Shown here: piece after piece, positions 55,906 through 64,000 of the stretch
Layout: every line of letters begins with the position of its first letter
Position numbering within the stretch: the first letter of the stretch is position 1
Assembly: GCF_011044175.1 (NCBI RefSeq)
Contig: NZ_CP049057.1
Location: 1,007,501-1,071,500 of the forward strand
Length of the DNA: 64,000 nucleotides
Direction: 5' to 3'
From: Rasiella rasia
Lineage (GTDB): Bacteria > Bacteroidota > Bacteroidia > Flavobacteriales > Flavobacteriaceae
Made by a program: the position numbers and the translations under genes
The notes under the pieces: generated by a model
Told to the model about the DNA's origin: nothing
Seen by the model: only the letters and a program-made list of their open reading frames with translations
The model's database searches: none

Positions 55906-56391
55906 ATGAAGAGCTTATATAAAATAATCCCAGCACTTATGGTTGCTGGATTCTTGTTAACCGCATTTACAACTACAAATTCGAAGGCTGTAAAATGTAT
56001 GATACAGATGACTAACTACACTGGTGAGGGTGCGTATGTGGTAGTTTCTCTACTTAATCCGGAAGGTGAATATGAAGAAACTCTTTATGTGCAAGGAAAA
56101 GATAGCGAGTGGTATAGCGAAATTTCAGAATGGTGGAAATTTTACGGTAAACGCCGTCCAAATATCGATGCTATTTCTGGTGAAACCATTAGTGGTGGTG
56201 AACGTACCGTTACTATCTTAAAAATACCAGAAAATAAGATTGATAAGGGATATACGTTACGTTTTGAGACATCTGTAGAAGATCAAAACTATTACACAGA
56301 CGACTTACAGTTTCCGCTTACTACTGAAAATTTAAAAAGCAAAAAAGAAGGAAAAGGCTGGATACGATATGTTCGGTTACTTGCTAATTAA
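55906..56391 (+). CDS. Exported DUF2271-like protein
   Basis: 161 residues. The signal peptide is about 1-25 (FLLTAFTTTNSKA). The beta-rich body has VKCMIQMTNYTGEGAYVVVS, an EWWKFYGKRRPNIDAISGETI segment and a final RYVRL strand, as in DUF2271. These small periplasmic proteins often lie beside PepSY membrane proteins, and do so here, ten bases before one. A role as partner of the PepSY reductase is inferred from the context only. Confidence 0.78.
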   Translation: MKSLYKIIPALMVAGFLLTAFTTTNSKAVKCMIQMTNYTGEGAYVVVSLLNPEGEYEETLYVQGKDSEWYSEISEWWKFYGKRRPNIDAISGETISGGERTVTILKIPENKIDKGYTLRFETSVEDQNYYTDDLQFPLTTENLKSKKEGKGWIRYVRLLAN

Positions 56392-56400
56392 TCTAGGAAC

Positions 56401-58590
56401 ATGACTATTTCTATCTGGCGATATAGTCATCTACTATTGGCTATCGTAGCCTCTTTATTTTTAATTGTTGCCTCCCTAACGGGAGTTATTTTGGCTATAG
56501 AGCCTATCTCTAATCAGGCAAAGGGGCACGATGTGGTACAGCTTGATGAAGTGTCTTTAGCTACTACAGTTACGGCCCTTACCAATAATTTTGATGAAGT
56601 ATTCTCACTAGAAGTTACCCCCGCTAATTTTGTTAAAGCGTCGGTGTTGACAAAAGATTTTGAGACTAAAGACCTGTACATTAATGCGAGTACTGGTGAA
56701 ACTTTAGCCGAGGTTGCCGAGAGACCTTCTATTTATAGTTTTGCCACCAACTTGCACCGCTCTCTTTTTTTAAAGAGCATTGGGAGGTTTTTTGTTGGGT
56801 TAGTTTCACTATTGCTAGTTCTCATTACATGTTCAGGAATTGTTCTGTTAGTAAAAAGACAAGGTGGAATTAAACGCTTTTTCTCAAAGGTTCAGAAAGA
56901 TTATTTCGAAATGCGCTTTCATGTGGTTTTAAGTCGGTGGTTGTTTATCCCAATTATCATTGTGGCTGCGACGGGTGTTTTTCTTTCTGCTGAAAAGTTT
57001 AATTTGTTGCCAGATACCGCACTTCAGTTTGAAGAACAGCCAAAAAATAGTGCGGCCATAGCGTATGCAACGCACACAGAAATTCCACTCTTTCAAAAAA
57101 CGAAACTTTCCGAAGTACGTTCTGTAACATTTCCTTTTTCTAAAGAACCCGAAGAGTACTTCCAAATTGCTCTCAAAGACAAAGAAATTAAGGTGCATCA
57201 ACACACGGGAGCTATTATTAGTAGTGCCTCTTACCCTTTTGTGGTGCTCACCTCGAGATTAAGTTTTGCCTTGCACACTGGGGAAGGCAGCATCTTGTGG
57301 TCCATTATTTTATGTATTGCTAGCGCCTCTATATTATTTTTTATGTATTCGGGCTTTGTTATGACTTTAAAGCGCATTAGAAAAACAAAACCGAGTACTA
57401 CCATGACAGATAAAGATGCATGCGAATATATTATTCTAGTTGGTTCAGAAACAGGAACGACCTACGGCTTTGCTCAGCAATTCTGCGATGCATTAACTCT
57501 AGCTGGTAAATCGGTTTTTATTACAGAGCTTAATTCGTATACTGTTTTTAAAAATGCCACACACATATTCGTGTTTACTGCTACCTATGGTGAAGGAGAG
57601 GCAACAACCAATGCGCGAAAATTTGAGTCAATTTTTCCTACCATTCAACAACCAAACCCTATTAAATATACAGTGGTTGGTTTTGGCTCTTTAGAATACC
57701 CAGACTATTGTCAGTTTGCAATTAAAGTTGATGGTCTCTTGCAAGGTCAAGAAGGATTTTCACCACTCTTACCCCTCTATAAAATTAATAATGCCAGTGA
57801 AGTTGCATTTAGAGATTGGGTAAAAAACTGGAGTATTGCAACTACCACACCTGTACAGCTAAAAGTTTCAGAATCGAAAAAGAAAAGGCTTTCATTTAAA
57901 GATTTTGAGGTCATTGAACGAACCTCAACCAATCTAGACGAAACCTTTTTACTTAAACTAAAACCGCTTAAAAGAACAACGTTCTCTTCTGGAGATTTAC
58001 TTGCTATCCTTCCTGAAAATAGTGAAGCGGCACGACAGTATTCTATTGCAAAAGTAGACAAGGCAGTATTGCTGAGTATTAAAAAACATGAAAAGGGGCA
58101 GGTATCGCCCTATTTGTACAGTCTAGAAAAAGGAGAATTGCTTCGAGCAGCGATAACTGTAAATCGCCGATTTCATCTTAGAAAAAAAACACCCGCTATA
58201 TTAATTGGTAATGGCACTGGAATTGCCCCTTTTTTAGGAATGATTCAAGAAAACAGAACAAGCGAAATCAATTTATTTTGGGGCGGACGTACAATGGCCT
58301 CTTCAAATATATATTCTTCAATTATTTCGAAGGAACTTTCAGCAAATAAGAACTTAAAAGTTCATGCTTGTTATTCGCGTGAAGGAAAAAAGCAATATGT
58401 TCAAGACCTTATTGCGGTGAATAAAGAATTGTTATTAGCCACTATAGAAAAGCAAGGAGTGTTAATGATTTGCGGCTCTTTAGCCATGCAAAATGATGTA
58501 TTAAACACTTTAGATGTGTTACTAAAATCGTCTAAATATAGCTTAGACGAGTTACAACATAGAGAACAACTATTTATGGATTGCTACTAG
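56401..58590 (+). CDS. PepSY membrane protein fused to a flavodoxin and a CPR-type FAD/NAD(P)H reductase
   Basis: 729 residues. The N-terminal PepSY_TM region (about 1-335) has four membrane helices with periplasmic PepSY loops and conserved histidines (RYSHLLLA, FALHTGEGS). A flavodoxin domain (about 346-475) has SETGTTYGFAQQF for FMN and ATYGEGEA. The reductase part (about 490-729) has RQYSIA for FAD, GNGTGIAPFLG for NAD(P)H, a CGSLAMQ segment, and a FMDCY end. The protein can carry electrons from cytoplasmic NAD(P)H through FAD and FMN to the membrane. In this operon the likely acceptor is haem iron or ferric iron in the periplasm. Confidence 0.9.
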   Translation: MTISIWRYSHLLLAIVASLFLIVASLTGVILAIEPISNQAKGHDVVQLDEVSLATTVTALTNNFDEVFSLEVTPANFVKASVLTKDFETKDLYINASTGETLAEVAERPSIYSFATNLHRSLFLKSIGRFFVGLVSLLLVLITCSGIVLLVKRQGGIKRFFSKVQKDYFEMRFHVVLSRWLFIPIIIVAATGVFLSAEKFNLLPDTALQFEEQPKNSAAIAYATHTEIPLFQKTKLSEVRSVTFPFSKEPEEYFQIALKDKEIKVHQHTGAIISSASYPFVVLTSRLSFALHTGEGSILWSIILCIASASILFFMYSGFVMTLKRIRKTKPSTTMTDKDACEYIILVGSETGTTYGFAQQFCDALTLAGKSVFITELNSYTVFKNATHIFVFTATYGEGEATTNARKFESIFPTIQQPNPIKYTVVGFGSLEYPDYCQFAIKVDGLLQGQEGFSPLLPLYKINNASEVAFRDWVKNWSIATTTPVQLKVSESKKKRLSFKDFEVIERTSTNLDETFLLKLKPLKRTTFSSGDLLAILPENSEAARQYSIAKVDKAVLLSIKKHEKGQVSPYLYSLEKGELLRAAITVNRRFHLRKKTPAILIGNGTGIAPFLGMIQENRTSEINLFWGGRTMASSNIYSSIISKELSANKNLKVHACYSREGKKQYVQDLIAVNKELLLATIEKQGVLMICGSLAMQNDVLNTLDVLLKSSKYSLDELQHREQLFMDCY

Positions 58591-58597
58591 TAAAATC

Positions 58598-59077
58598 TTA
58601 ATCGGTATGAGAAACTTCAAGTTTTTCTCTATACTTAAGTCTTGTTAAGCCTGCCCATTGTAATAGCAATTCAGTATCCTCTGGAGAAAGATTTCCGTGA
58701 AGCCATGTATACGAATCTAACGGCATCTCACCTTCTTCAACCATTTCGATTAGCTCTTCTAACTTATGGTCTTTTTTCTTAGCAGAATACGTATTCCATT
58801 CTGAAACGTTAAAATGCCCTTTACCGTGCTCAATATGCTCATCTAACCACAACGAAAACGGCGCAATTTCAGAATACCAAGGGTATTGTGTTTGGTTACT
58901 ATGACAATCGTAACAGTTTGATTTTAAAATTTCTGCAACGGCCAAACTTGGTTTTGTTTCATTTTCAAAGGGGATTACACTTTCATAACCTCCGTTATTT
59001 TTTTCGGGACGAATAAACTGAATAATCACCAATGCAATTAGGGCCAGTACTAAAATGATTTTGATTATTTTTTTCAT
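58598..59077 (-). CDS. Membrane-anchored haem-binding domain protein (CxxCH)
   Basis: 159 residues: an N-terminal anchor (about 5-22), then the Haem_bd pattern with the cytochrome c motif C-Y-D-C-H near 55-59 (LKSNCYDCHSNQTQYPWYSEIAP) and a SPEDTELLLQWA end. It covalently binds one haem in the periplasm. The gene is convergent with the haem-operon reductase (stop to stop seven bases), so it is not part of that transcript. Its start lies two bases after the 5'-nucleotidase-family gene, so it is transcribed with that gene. Confidence 0.88.
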   Translation of the reverse strand: MKKIIKIILVLALIALVIIQFIRPEKNNGGYESVIPFENETKPSLAVAEILKSNCYDCHSNQTQYPWYSEIAPFSLWLDEHIEHGKGHFNVSEWNTYSAKKKDHKLEELIEMVEEGEMPLDSYTWLHGNLSPEDTELLLQWAGLTRLKYREKLEVSHTD

Positions 59078-59079
59078 AC

Positions 59080-60708
59080 CTATTTCTTTAAAGATTTTAA
59101 ATATAAGATTACCGCTTTTCTAATGTCATAAGCTACTTCGCTTTCGGTGGGTTCATGAATTTCAACTATTCCTTCGTTCTCTGGAGTTAAAAAAGGAATA
59201 TCGAAGCCTTTTAATAAGAAGTCACTCGTCGCAACCGTATAGGTATTTGTGTCTTCAATAGGATTTCCTTTAAACAGCCACGGACCATTGTCTGTTGCCT
59301 TTGTAACATACATTCTATGTAAATAAGCTCCGGTTCCGGCTTGAGATTGGCCATAATCTAACACTTTTTTAAGTAGAGAACCTTTCAACTTTACCTTTAC
59401 AACACTACCGCCAAAGGGTAATACTCTAAAGATATCTACACTTGTTACATCGTTGTTCAACATATCATCGAGACGAAACGAACCTCCATTCACAAAAACT
59501 AAGTCTATTTCATCTGGATATGCGGCCGCCATTCCTTTAGTCACAATCTGCCCTAAGTTGGTTTGGGTGCTTCGATTTGCCTTATCGGTACCATCTAAGG
59601 GCACATTAGCACTATAAATAACCTCACTCGGGTTAGCAATAACCTCTCTAATCTTTTCATCTAAAATAGCGCTCCATTTATCTACAACCTTTGCCACGCT
59701 AGGGCTGGATGCAACCATATCTGTAATTGGCATGAGGTGAGAGTCTATCACAAGCTTTTTAGTCTTAAGATTGTACACAAATTTGTGGATATATGCAGTT
59801 TTAGCATTTGCATCTGCTTTTGCTATTATTGCATTATCTACAGGTACTAACATTGCATCGTGCTCATGTCCCCCCATTATAAATTGTAACTCAGGAAGTG
59901 ATTTAGCCAAGGCAATATCCTGTAATACGTCTACGTGGGTTAGACCAAAGATAAGGTCAGATTTTTTGGCCTTAAGCGTCACAAATGCTGTTTTAGCCTC
60001 TAATAGGTAATCACTGTAGTATACATAATCCTGAGGGTTAGAGTCTAGCGTAACGCTTAAAATCCCTACAGAAGCCGCAACCGTATCTGCTCGCTTTATC
60101 TGAAATTGGAACACTTCAGGCACTCTAGTAGTATCGGCACCTTTTATTATCTGAAAGCTGCGAGGCCCTTCTTCTGTGTTTTGAAATACATTAGCAGACG
60201 TCCATGCAAATTCAGATTCATTTAAGCGTTTTTGAAGATCTTCTTCGCTAAGGTCAAATTCATGGTTTCCGAAGGTAGCAAGATCAAACTTCATAGCGTT
60301 CATGACTTCAATCATATGCCTACCGCGAACCCTTTCACCATTCACCTTTACCGTACCTAACAACGACGGATTTAAAAAATCGCCTGCCATCACAAGAAAG
60401 GTGTTGGCATTTTCATTTCGCAACGAGTCTACTACATTCGCCACACGTGCTAGTCCGCCAAATTTACCTCCGCTTAAAGGTGCAATTTCATACACATCGT
60501 TTAACTGTACGATGGTAAATTCAACCTCATCTGCGTTTGTAGCTGCGACTTCCTTTGTTGTTTTACAACCGCTAAACACCAACATGGTTAAAAGCAGTCC
60601 TACAACAAACAAGGTCTGTTTACTCTTCTTAAAAGAATTTTTCTTGGTTGTATGTGCAATATTTTCTTCCAAATTAATGGTACGTTGTAAAAATTTTGGT
60701 TGCTTCAT
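59080..60708 (-). CDS. UshA/5'-nucleotidase-family metallophosphoesterase lipoprotein, start uncertain
   Basis: About 542 residues from ATG 60708. A hydrophobic segment with lipobox VFSGC lies some 45 residues in, an odd place for a signal peptide, so translation may begin closer to it; TTG 60672, just past the HMG-CoA lyase stop, is one option. The phosphoesterase domain (about 65-320) has QLNDVYEI, MAGDFLNP, FGNHEFDL and GGHEHD. The first motif carries Tyr where many relatives have His, as also seen in other family members. The C-terminal 5'-nucleotidase domain (about 355-540) has an FVNGGSFR motif. It should release phosphate from nucleotides outside the cytoplasm. Confidence 0.87.
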   Translation of the reverse strand: MKQPKFLQRTINLEENIAHTTKKNSFKKSKQTLFVVGLLLTMLVFSGCKTTKEVAATNADEVEFTIVQLNDVYEIAPLSGGKFGGLARVANVVDSLRNENANTFLVMAGDFLNPSLLGTVKVNGERVRGRHMIEVMNAMKFDLATFGNHEFDLSEEDLQKRLNESEFAWTSANVFQNTEEGPRSFQIIKGADTTRVPEVFQFQIKRADTVAASVGILSVTLDSNPQDYVYYSDYLLEAKTAFVTLKAKKSDLIFGLTHVDVLQDIALAKSLPELQFIMGGHEHDAMLVPVDNAIIAKADANAKTAYIHKFVYNLKTKKLVIDSHLMPITDMVASSPSVAKVVDKWSAILDEKIREVIANPSEVIYSANVPLDGTDKANRSTQTNLGQIVTKGMAAAYPDEIDLVFVNGGSFRLDDMLNNDVTSVDIFRVLPFGGSVVKVKLKGSLLKKVLDYGQSQAGTGAYLHRMYVTKATDNGPWLFKGNPIEDTNTYTVATSDFLLKGFDIPFLTPENEGIVEIHEPTESEVAYDIRKAVILYLKSLKK

Positions 60709-61537
60709 TGTGTGCACTTTCAAAAGACATTGTGTTTATATTCGTTGTTACCTTTTCTGCAGTAAAAAAGCTAAGCATCTTTTCTGTAGGCATATTACCT
60801 GTTAGTTCATCTTTGGCCATAGGGCATCCACCAAAACCTTGAATAGCGCCGTCAAACCTCCTGCAGCCCGCTTCATATGCTGCCTGAATCTTTTCATGCC
60901 ATGCCGTTGGCGTTGTATGTAAATGTGCTCCAAATTCAATAGATGGATATTTCAGAATAAGTTCAGAGAATAAGTACGTTATAATATCGGGTGTAGAAGT
61001 TCCTACGGTATCGCTTAACGATAATATAGAAACGCCCATATTTGCAAGACGCTCTGCCCATTCACCAACAATTTCAACATTCCAAGGATCGCCATACGGG
61101 TTTCCAAAACCCATAGACAAGTACGTAACTACTTCTTTATTTGCAGCATTGGCTAGTTCTAAAATTTCTTTTAACACCTCTATAGACTGGGCGATTGTTT
61201 TATGCGTATTACGCATTTGAAAATTCTCTGAAATAGAGAAAGGATATCCCAAATATTGAATTTCGGGATGTGTCACAGCAGCCTCTGCTCCTCTTACGTT
61301 TGCAACAATTGCTAGCAATTTACTAGTGGTTGTAGACAAGTCTAATTGTGCAAGCACCTCAGCGGTATCCTGCATTTGCGGAATAGCCTTTGGAGACACA
61401 AAGCTCCCAAAATCTATGGTGTCAAATCCGCATCGCAATAACGACTGTATATACTGAACTTTTTTCTCGGTAGGAATCCAGTCTTTAATACCTTGCATGG
61501 CGTCTCTAGGACATTCTATAATTTTCACTTCTCCCAT
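60674..61537 (-). CDS. Hydroxymethylglutaryl-CoA lyase
   Basis: 287 residues from ATG 61537; a TTG at 61546 would lie inside the promoter element. A TIM barrel of the HMGL family, with an ECPRDAMQG motif at the start (usually GPRDGLQ), a FGAHLHTTP segment with metal-binding histidines, and the catalytic cysteine in GFGGCPMAKDELTGNMPTE. It splits HMG-CoA into acetoacetate and acetyl-CoA, the last step of leucine breakdown. The other leucine genes are not here. Confidence 0.92.
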   Translation of the reverse strand: MGEVKIIECPRDAMQGIKDWIPTEKKVQYIQSLLRCGFDTIDFGSFVSPKAIPQMQDTAEVLAQLDLSTTTSKLLAIVANVRGAEAAVTHPEIQYLGYPFSISENFQMRNTHKTIAQSIEVLKEILELANAANKEVVTYLSMGFGNPYGDPWNVEIVGEWAERLANMGVSILSLSDTVGTSTPDIITYLFSELILKYPSIEFGAHLHTTPTAWHEKIQAAYEAGCRRFDGAIQGFGGCPMAKDELTGNMPTEKMLSFFTAEKVTTNINTMSFESAHNEATKIFTTYH

Positions 61538-61543
61538 TACTTT

Positions 61544-61551
61544 CAAAGATA
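61544..61551 (-). promoter_or_regulatory. Promoter -7 element of the HMG-CoA lyase gene
   Basis: TATCTTTG on the minus strand, six bases before the ATG at 61537, implying a very short leader. It supports the ATG over the upstream TTG. Confidence 0.4.
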
Positions 61552-61640
61552 CTATTTGATGTACGATTTACGAAGTGCGGCATGTAAATTTTACGAGTGC
61601 CATAAACCGTACTAACCGACTAAGTTTCTAATCTGAAAAT

Positions 61641-62258
61641 TTACGGAATTAAGATATACACAGCAATTCCAACAAAAACTAAAATTTGCATCCATTTTAG
61701 AACAAGCCCTACTCTACTATTGGCTTTTAAATAGTTTGAAATAAACCCTGCTAACAAAGCAATGCTACTAAAAACTATAAATGAGACAACCATAAAGACC
61801 CCTCCTAAAACAAAGAACTGCAGAATTGTATTAGACTCGGGGTTCCATAGAAACGCTGGGAAAAAAGCGATAAAAAATAACATCACTTTCGGGTTCACTA
61901 AATTCATAATGACTCCAATCTTAAAATAAGCCCAAGCCGATTTTTTTTGTGTGGTATTCTCTGTAAATGAAATTGTTGCTGGAGCTCTAAACACCTTGTA
62001 AGCTAAGTATAGTAAGTACGCCGCGCCAACACATTTAATTCCGTAAAACACAAATTCTGAAGCTGTAATAAGCGCAGAAATTCCGAAGGCCAATAATGCG
62101 GTATGTACAATGCAACCGCTTATGAGTCCTGCAGTGGTTGCGATACCACTTTTACTTCCGTGTGCTAACGACTGTGTGAGTACATAAATATTATCAGGCC
62201 CTGGCGAGAGTGCCAAGACAATGGTAGCGAGAGAAAAAGATAGTAATACCTCTATCAT
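61641..62258 (-). CDS. LysE/RhtB-family exporter
   Basis: 205 residues, about six membrane helices. The family signature is SPGPDNIYVLTQSLAHGSKSGI near residues 18-39, and a second is NLVNPKVMLFFIAFFP. These proteins export amino acids or related small molecules. The substrate cannot be read from the sequence. It starts six bases after pyrD and is co-transcribed with it. Confidence 0.92.
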   Translation of the reverse strand: MIEVLLSFSLATIVLALSPGPDNIYVLTQSLAHGSKSGIATTAGLISGCIVHTALLAFGISALITASEFVFYGIKCVGAAYLLYLAYKVFRAPATISFTENTTQKKSAWAYFKIGVIMNLVNPKVMLFFIAFFPAFLWNPESNTILQFFVLGGVFMVVSFIVFSSIALLAGFISNYLKANSRVGLVLKWMQILVFVGIAVYILIP

Positions 62259-62264
62259 TGGCTC

Positions 62265-63296
62265 TTATCCTGAAAGAATTGCTTTATTGATTCTTTTAAT
62301 GAGGGCAGGACCTTCATAAATAAAGCCGGTGTACAATTGTACCAAACTAGCTCCTGCTTCAATTTTTTCTAGTGCGTCTTTTGCAGAATGAATACCTCCC
62401 ACTCCAATAATAGGAAATGCTCGATTGCTATGTTCTGCTAAAAATCGAACAACTTCTGTAGCTCTCTTAGTTAGTGGCTTTCCGCTTAAACCGCCCATTT
62501 CTTTTTGATTAGCAGCTGTTAAACCGTCTCGAGCAATTGTGGTGTTTGTTGCTATAACGCCATCTATTTTTGTATCTGCAACAATGTCTATAATATCTAG
62601 TAACTGTTCATTAGACAAGTCGGGAGCAATTTTCAATAAAATTGGTTTACGTCCCTCTTTGGTGCTATTCTTATCTTGTAAAGTGTTTAAAAGTTCTGTG
62701 AGTGGCTTCTTATCTTGTAATTCTCGCAAATTGGGAGTATTAGGCGAGCTTACATTCACAACAAAATAATCTACATAGTCAAACAAGGCTTCAAAGCAAA
62801 TCACATAATCGTTAACCGCCTCATTATTGGGTGTGATTTTGTTTTTACCAATGTTACCACCTACCAAAACATGTCCGCGTTCTCCGGGCTTCGGGTTTTG
62901 CTTTAATCGTTCTACTGCTGCTTCTACTCCCCCGTTGTTAAAACCCATTCTATTTACAATGGCGCTATCTTCTTTAAGTCGAAACAGGCGTTTTTTTGGG
63001 TTTCCGTCTTGAGGTTTGGGTGTAACTGTTCCAATTTCAATAAAGCCAAATCCGAAATTAGATAATTCTTTGTATAACTTAGCATCTTTGTCGAATCCAG
63101 CTGCCAAGCCTACGGGGTTAGAAAATTTCAACCCAAACAACTCACGCTCTAAGCGTTTATCTTCCTTTTTATAAATGCTGCGGAAAATTCCTCCGAAACC
63201 AATCTTGTGAAAAAATCGCACCATCTTAAAGGTGAAATGATGTACATTTTCAGGATCTGAAGTAAATAGCAACGGACGAAGAATTGTTTTGTACAT
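62265..63296 (-). CDS. pyrD: Dihydroorotate dehydrogenase (quinone), class 2
   Basis: 343 residues. The N-terminal membrane-associating helices ([21 protein letters not shown]) mark the quinone-dependent class 2. FMN and substrate motifs include [16 protein letters not shown], a [16 protein letters not shown] segment with the catalytic serine, and [23 protein letters not shown] split over the phosphate site. It makes orotate in pyrimidine synthesis and feeds electrons to the quinone pool. Confidence 0.97.
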   Translation of the reverse strand: MYKTILRPLLFTSDPENVHHFTFKMVRFFHKIGFGGIFRSIYKKEDKRLERELFGLKFSNPVGLAAGFDKDAKLYKELSNFGFGFIEIGTVTPKPQDGNPKKRLFRLKEDSAIVNRMGFNNGGVEAAVERLKQNPKPGERGHVLVGGNIGKNKITPNNEAVNDYVICFEALFDYVDYFVVNVSSPNTPNLRELQDKKPLTELLNTLQDKNSTKEGRKPILLKIAPDLSNEQLLDIIDIVADTKIDGVIATNTTIARDGLTAANQKEMGGLSGKPLTKRATEVVRFLAEHSNRAFPIIGVGGIHSAKDALEKIEAGASLVQLYTGFIYEGPALIKRINKAILSG

Positions 63297-63313
63297 AGTT
63301 GAAATTTGTTCTG

Positions 63314-63321
63314 CAAAAATA
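63314..63321 (-). promoter_or_regulatory. Promoter -7 element of pyrD
   Basis: TATTTTTG on the minus strand, 17 bases before the ATG at 63296. No TTG at the -33 distance. Confidence 0.4.
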
Positions 63322-63383
63322 GTACTAAAACGGCTAAAAATGTTGGCGTTATTCCGTTAATTTGTATAGTAATTTAATACACC

Positions 63384-64000
63384 ATGATAGACAAACAACA
63401 CCTCATCAACAGATTTATAAGCTACGTTACAGTAGATACCGAAAGCGATCCAGAAAGCAACACTACACCAAGTACAGAGAAACAATGGAACCTAGCCAAT
63501 GCTCTTGTGGCCGAGTTAAAGCAAATTGGGTTACAGGATGTTACCATAGATGAAAATGCCTATATCATGGCGACGTTACCATCTAACATTGAAGGAGACG
63601 CACCTGTAATTGGGTTTATTTCTCATTTCGATACCACACCAGATTTTACAGGAGCAAATGTAAATCCGCAAATCATTGAAAACTACGATGGTGGTACAAT
63701 TGTGTTAAATGAAGAACAAAACATTCTGCTATCTCCTAAAGATTTTGACGATTTGCTATTATATAAAGGGCAAACACTCATCACCACAGATGGGACAACA
63801 CTTTTAGGGGCGGATGATAAAGCTGGTATTGCTGAAATTATCTCGGCAATGGAATATCTTGTGCAACACCCAGAAATAAAACATGGAAAAATTAGGGTTG
63901 GTTTTACACCCGATGAAGAGATTGGAAGAGGAGCTCATAAATTTGATGTGCAAGCCTTTGGCGCCGATTGGGCGTACACCATGGACGGTAGTCAAATTGG
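63384..64000 (+). CDS. pepT: Peptidase T, N-terminal part (3' end outside window)
   Basis: About 205 residues are visible from ATG 63384. M20-family zinc motifs are present: [10 protein letters not shown] (first zinc histidine and aspartate), [12 protein letters not shown] (bridging aspartate) and [15 protein letters not shown] (catalytic Glu). The start [14 protein letters not shown] is typical for PepT, a tripeptide aminopeptidase. The frame is open to the end of the window. Confidence 0.93.
   Translation, partial: MIDKQHLINRFISYVTVDTESDPESNTTPSTEKQWNLANALVAELKQIGLQDVTIDENAYIMATLPSNIEGDAPVIGFISHFDTTPDFTGANVNPQIIENYDGGTIVLNEEQNILLSPKDFDDLLLYKGQTLITTDGTTLLGADDKAGIAEIISAMEYLVQHPEIKHGKIRVGFTPDEEIGRGAHKFDVQAFGADWAYTMDGSQI

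Overview
The window is chromosomal DNA from a member of the Flavobacteriaceae (Bacteroidota), probably marine. The evidence is AT-rich coding sequence with weak Shine-Dalgarno signals, promoters of the TTG-N17-23-TAnnTTTG type, a type 9 secretion (T9SS) sorting tail, DUF5686 and CarboxypepD_reg proteins, a SurA/PpiC gene trio and many short lipoproteins. I see no rRNA, tRNA, CRISPR array, integrase or insertion sequence. Both edges cut a gene: tpx on the left and pepT on the right.

Layout. 1-4217: end of thiol peroxidase, a DgkA-type kinase, a lipoprotein, and a three-gene exported/membrane set (VWA protein and two related unknowns). 4317-10204: ftsK, lolA, an LptF/G permease, and ribB with a dead GTP cyclohydrolase II half. 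10218-13688: an accessory patch on the minus strand, with an alpha/beta-hydrolase remnant, a small unknown protein, a 949-residue repeat protein with an S74 chaperone end, and a 48-residue ORF resembling half of a sorting domain. 14047-17013: a TPR-containing hybrid sensor/AraC regulator. 17236-24004: a six-gene minus-strand operon of exported proteins and lipoproteins around a large serine hydrolase, facing a LytTR regulator/LytS-type kinase pair (24268-26542) that carries two apparent A-tract frameshifts. 26546-37951: a KdnA-like aminotransferase, M23 peptidase, smpB, DUF5686 protein, pcm, M1 peptidase, YdeI-like and TlpA-like proteins, and a C1q-like secreted protein. 38027-48282: aconitase, a small membrane protein, MoxR ATPase, three PPIase-type genes, an SRPBCC protein and guaB.

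48685-58590 is a compact seven-gene plus-strand operon that I read as a haem/iron acquisition system. It has a TonB-dependent receptor, two HmuY-like proteins (one lipoprotein, one with a T9SS tail), a DUF6607-like protein, an exported ankyrin protein, a DUF2271 protein, and a PepSY-flavodoxin-reductase membrane fusion. A palindrome and a direct repeat lie at its promoter. A CYDCH haem-binding-domain protein ends against it from the other strand. The window closes with a 5'-nucleotidase-family lipoprotein, HMG-CoA lyase, a LysE exporter, pyrD and the start of pepT.

The best candidates for undescribed biology are the haem operon, with its two differently exported HmuY paralogues and a self-contained reductase, and the six-gene exported operon facing the broken LytTR system. 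All function calls come from reading motifs and recalled family resemblance; no search was run.
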